DNA of 45,358 bases, taken from NCBI RefSeq assembly GCF_027568475.1, contig NZ_JANKZG010000012.1, positions 1 to 45,358 of the forward strand, read 5' to 3'. Positions 43,710 to 45,358 of the stretch are shown here, piece by piece (positions within the stretch are counted from its first letter, which is position 1; every line of letters begins with the position of its first letter). The translations under genes and the position numbers were made by a program. The DNA comes from Acinetobacter sp. HY1485. GTDB taxonomy: Bacteria > Pseudomonadota > Gammaproteobacteria > Pseudomonadales > Moraxellaceae. A model generated the notes under the pieces. That model saw only the letters and a list, made by a program, of their open reading frames with translations, did not search any database and was not told the DNA's origin.

Positions 43710-44576
43710 CTACTCAGTAGCATCACTAACAAAAGAAACATCTTGATCTTCGGTACCTTTCTTTTCAGCAATTATAAATTTTTTACGCTGTAGGTAAATA
43801 TCACGAATAGCAGAATAACGATCACCCTGTAAACCACTTTCCATATCAATTAAATTACTACGTAAATCAATTGCAGCTAGGCTTAAATCACCCCAATATA
43901 AACCTGGATAATCATCAAAGGCATATCGTTGAACTTGTGCTTGACTATCCACAATCGTGCCTAGCCCATCGCGCAATGTACTTGGGCCATAAAAAGGTAA
44001 CATTAAATAAGGACCGGATGGAACACCGTAATAACCTAACGTTGTGCCTAGGCTTTCACCTTCATGTTGTAGATCTAGACGCCGTGCAGGATCGCCTAAC
44101 CCTAATGTGGTAAGTGTATTTAAAGTAAAACGTCCAAATGTTTTAAGCGCTTTCATTGGTTTACCTTGTACTACTTGGTTAGTCGCATTCCAAGGCTCAC
44201 CTAAATTACCGTGAAAATTTTCATAAGCGCCTTGTACTTCCTGTGGCACCTTAGTTTTATACTGTAAAGCAATCGGGCGTAAAGCATGACGATCTAAGAA
44301 ATCATTAAAGCTATAAATTTTACGATTAAATGATTGAAATGGATCTTTAATATGCTCAGGTTGGGCTGCATTTGCATCTACCTTTAATTCATTAGAAAGA
44401 ACTTTTAGATGTTGACGCAATTGACGCGTTGTTTTAGTTGTTGTTGCAAAAGAACTCTCAGTTGCAACTTCTGTTGTTGTTATAGTGTCATCAGACGGTT
44501 GAGTGTCATTTGCATACAAAGAAGAACTCATGCCCAAACAAACAAAAGATGCTAACCATATGCAAGATTGGCGCAT
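43710..44576 (-). CDS. mlaA: MlaA/VacJ family outer-membrane lipid asymmetry protein
   Basis: The 288-residue protein is of MlaA family. KDPFQSFNRKIYSFNDFLDRH near 80-100 and YENFHGNLGEPWNATNQVVQ follow the consensus; GYYGVPSGPYLMLPFYGPS near 182 is diagnostic. MlaA removes misplaced phospholipid from the outer leaflet and hands it to MlaC. The signal peptide ends LYA-ND and has no lipobox at its Cys residues (5 and 13), whereas E. coli MlaA is a lipoprotein, so this one seems soluble or anchored otherwise. A Ser/Thr-rich stretch follows the signal. A -10 (TATAAA, 44612-44617) lies 36 bases upstream. Confidence 0.9.
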   Translation of the reverse strand: MRQSCIWLASFVCLGMSSSLYANDTQPSDDTITTTEVATESSFATTTKTTRQLRQHLKVLSNELKVDANAAQPEHIKDPFQSFNRKIYSFNDFLDRHALRPIALQYKTKVPQEVQGAYENFHGNLGEPWNATNQVVQGKPMKALKTFGRFTLNTLTTLGLGDPARRLDLQHEGESLGTTLGYYGVPSGPYLMLPFYGPSTLRDGLGTIVDSQAQVQRYAFDDYPGLYWGDLSLAAIDLRSNLIDMESGLQGDRYSAIRDIYLQRKKFIIAEKKGTEDQDVSFVSDATE

Positions 44577-45064
44577 AAAATAGTACCTAAAAATAGAAGA
44601 AACCTTTGCATTTTATAACATGAATAAAAAATAAGTTATATAAAACTGAAAAATGTCATTTTTAATGAACAATACTTTGATACTTTGATACTTTGATACT
44701 TTGATACTTTGATACTTTGATACTTTGATACTTTGATACTTTGATACTTTGATACTTTGATACTTTGATACTTTGATACTTTGATACTTTGATACTTTGA
44801 TCTTCTAAGGAAGGGATGAAGTAGTGTTAGAGCTAAATATAATAATTGAAAATGTGTTTACCATGTCATTTTAATCTGTCATTACTAGCAATATCGCCTT
44901 AATAAATTCGATTTTTAAAGTTAAAAACCCAATCTGTTTACGGACAGAAAGAAATAAATCATTCAAAACGGTAGGGAAAAAGCCTATAAATTAAACAAAA
45001 CCCCTTTATTTTCTTACGAATCGTACTATAAGTGATCGTTCATTAAAAAAAGTAAAAAAAAGGG
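44577..45064. other. Intergenic region between mlaA and the next rrn operon
   Basis: About 490 bases without a gene. It holds the mlaA promoter -10 (minus strand, 44612-44617), the octamer array (44673-44800), and an imperfect direct repeat flanking the array (ATGTCATTTTTAAT 44653-44666, ATGTCATTTTAAT 44863-44875). ATTACTAGCAATAT at 44881-44894 is the inverse of ATATTGCTAGTAAT at the window end (45345-45358). The rest is AT-rich and unremarkable. The minus strand through the array has no stop codon, but no start codon leads into it. Confidence 0.7.
44673..44800. repeat. Octanucleotide array: 16 perfect copies of TACTTTGA
   Basis: 128 bases made only of an 8-bp unit repeated 16 times without an error; on the minus strand the unit is TCAAAGTA. 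It lies about 56 bp upstream of the -10 and 97 bp upstream of the mlaA ATG. Because 8 is not a multiple of 3 or of the 10.5-bp helical turn, each unit change would shift both reading frame and helical phase. Tetra- to octanucleotide tracts upstream of surface genes mediate phase variation in Neisseria, Haemophilus and Moraxella. The copy number may depend on assembly. Confidence 0.97.
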
Positions 45065-45092
45065 TTGAGTTGTGTGAGGGATTGTCTATAAT
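45065..45092 (+). promoter_or_regulatory. rrn promoter P1
   Basis: -35 TTGAGT (45065-45070), 16-bp spacer and consensus -10 TATAAT (45087-45092). It is about 300 bases before the expected 16S start. Confidence 0.75.
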
Positions 45093-45166
45093 GCGTATCC
45101 ATAGGCAGGGCGACTGAGAAAAAGTTGTTAAGAAACAACGAATTACGAAGAAGCTGAAAAAACATG

Positions 45167-45194
45167 TTGACAAAGATTTTAAATCGAGTAACAT
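45167..45194 (+). promoter_or_regulatory. rrn promoter P2
   Basis: Consensus -35 TTGACA (45167-45172), 16-bp spacer, -10 TAACAT (45189-45194), then AGCCGACC. The transcript would begin near 45201. Confidence 0.75.
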
Positions 45195-45358
45195 AGCCGA
45201 CCTAGCTTGCTGATGACGAATTAGCGAGAAGATCATTAAGAGAATTGAAGAACAACTTGTGTGGATTTTTACTGATTGATCACTGATAAATTAAAATCAT
45301 TGGTTACAATTAGTAAGAATTTACTCGAAAATTTATTTGAGCGAATATTGCTAGTAAT
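45195..45358 (+). other. rrn operon leader (16S rRNA begins beyond the window)
   Basis: The sequence AGCGAGAAGATCATTAAGAG then GAACAACTTGTGTGGATTTT matches the Acinetobacter 16S leader as I know it. It carries antitermination-type signals, and CTCGAAAATTTATTTGAG (45324-45341) could form a processing stem. Cut off by the window end. Confidence 0.8.

Noticed and set aside
44673..44800. CRISPR array
   Set aside because: The unit is 8 bp with no spacers and no cas genes nearby; it is a simple tandem repeat.
44673..44880. Coding use of the octamer array on the minus strand (no stop codons in the tract)
   Set aside because: Frames entering the tract from upstream either meet stops (TAG near 44810, TAA near 44860) or lack a start codon, so translation into the tract is not supported.

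Overview
The window is about 45 kb of a low-GC gammaproteobacterial chromosome. Its proteins closely resemble those of Acinetobacter: an AbeM-type MATE pump, the stress-regulator pair GigA/GigB, and GTP cyclohydrolase II and ribosomal proteins L13/S9 of Acinetobacter type. I place it in Moraxellaceae, most likely Acinetobacter; the species cannot be read from the sequence. The segment lies between two ribosomal RNA operons pointing the same way. It opens with a 5S rRNA and its terminator, and closes with the promoters and leader of the next rrn operon, whose 16S gene lies beyond the window.

Nearly everything is core housekeeping. I found no insertion sequence, prophage, CRISPR array, tRNA or resistance island. 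Bases 200-8,900 hold a periplasmic MTA/SAH-nucleosidase-like lipoprotein, a disulfide oxidoreductase, thioredoxin 2, the thioesterase YciA, YajQ, a rhodanese, and the minus-strand run yciB-yciI-(coiled-coil membrane protein)-mnmC, with the PHP nuclease gene rnm divergent. Bases 8,900-20,400 hold bestrophin, radC, coaBC, an LprI-domain lipoprotein, abeM, hemW overlapping a DyP peroxidase, aroE, a DUF937/OmpA-like envelope protein, a small membrane protein, hemF and ribA. Bases 20,600-27,700 hold dxs, suhB, a DEAD-box helicase with a long leader and a repetitive RNA-binding tail, sspA-sspB and rplM-rpsI. Bases 28,000-36,300 hold pdxA-rsmA-apaH, a DUF2147 protein, hflX preceded by a previously uncalled 45-residue protein, a PlsC-like acyltransferase, a phospholipase D lipoprotein and a metallophosphoesterase.

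Bases 36,300-44,600 form one minus-strand block: mlaA, gigA, gigB, a nitrilase-family amidase, a DUF432-like protein, an MscS channel and polA. Gaps are small, there is one 4-bp overlap, and I see no terminator inside. It joins outer-membrane lipid asymmetry, a phosphatase/anti-anti-sigma stress switch and osmotic protection. Upstream of its first gene lie 16 perfect copies of an 8-bp unit, the most striking signal in the window and a candidate phase-variation or length-tuning element for the whole envelope-stress block.

Other second-look items are the ~270-nt leader of the DEAD-box helicase, a two-hairpin RNA candidate just downstream of polA (where Spot 42 and ErsA lie in other gammaproteobacteria), a decayed TM2-domain gene beside it, a degraded ORF between rplM and pdxA, and the 12-bp palindrome over the start of the small protein upstream of hflX. 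All calls come from reading the sequence; no database search was run.
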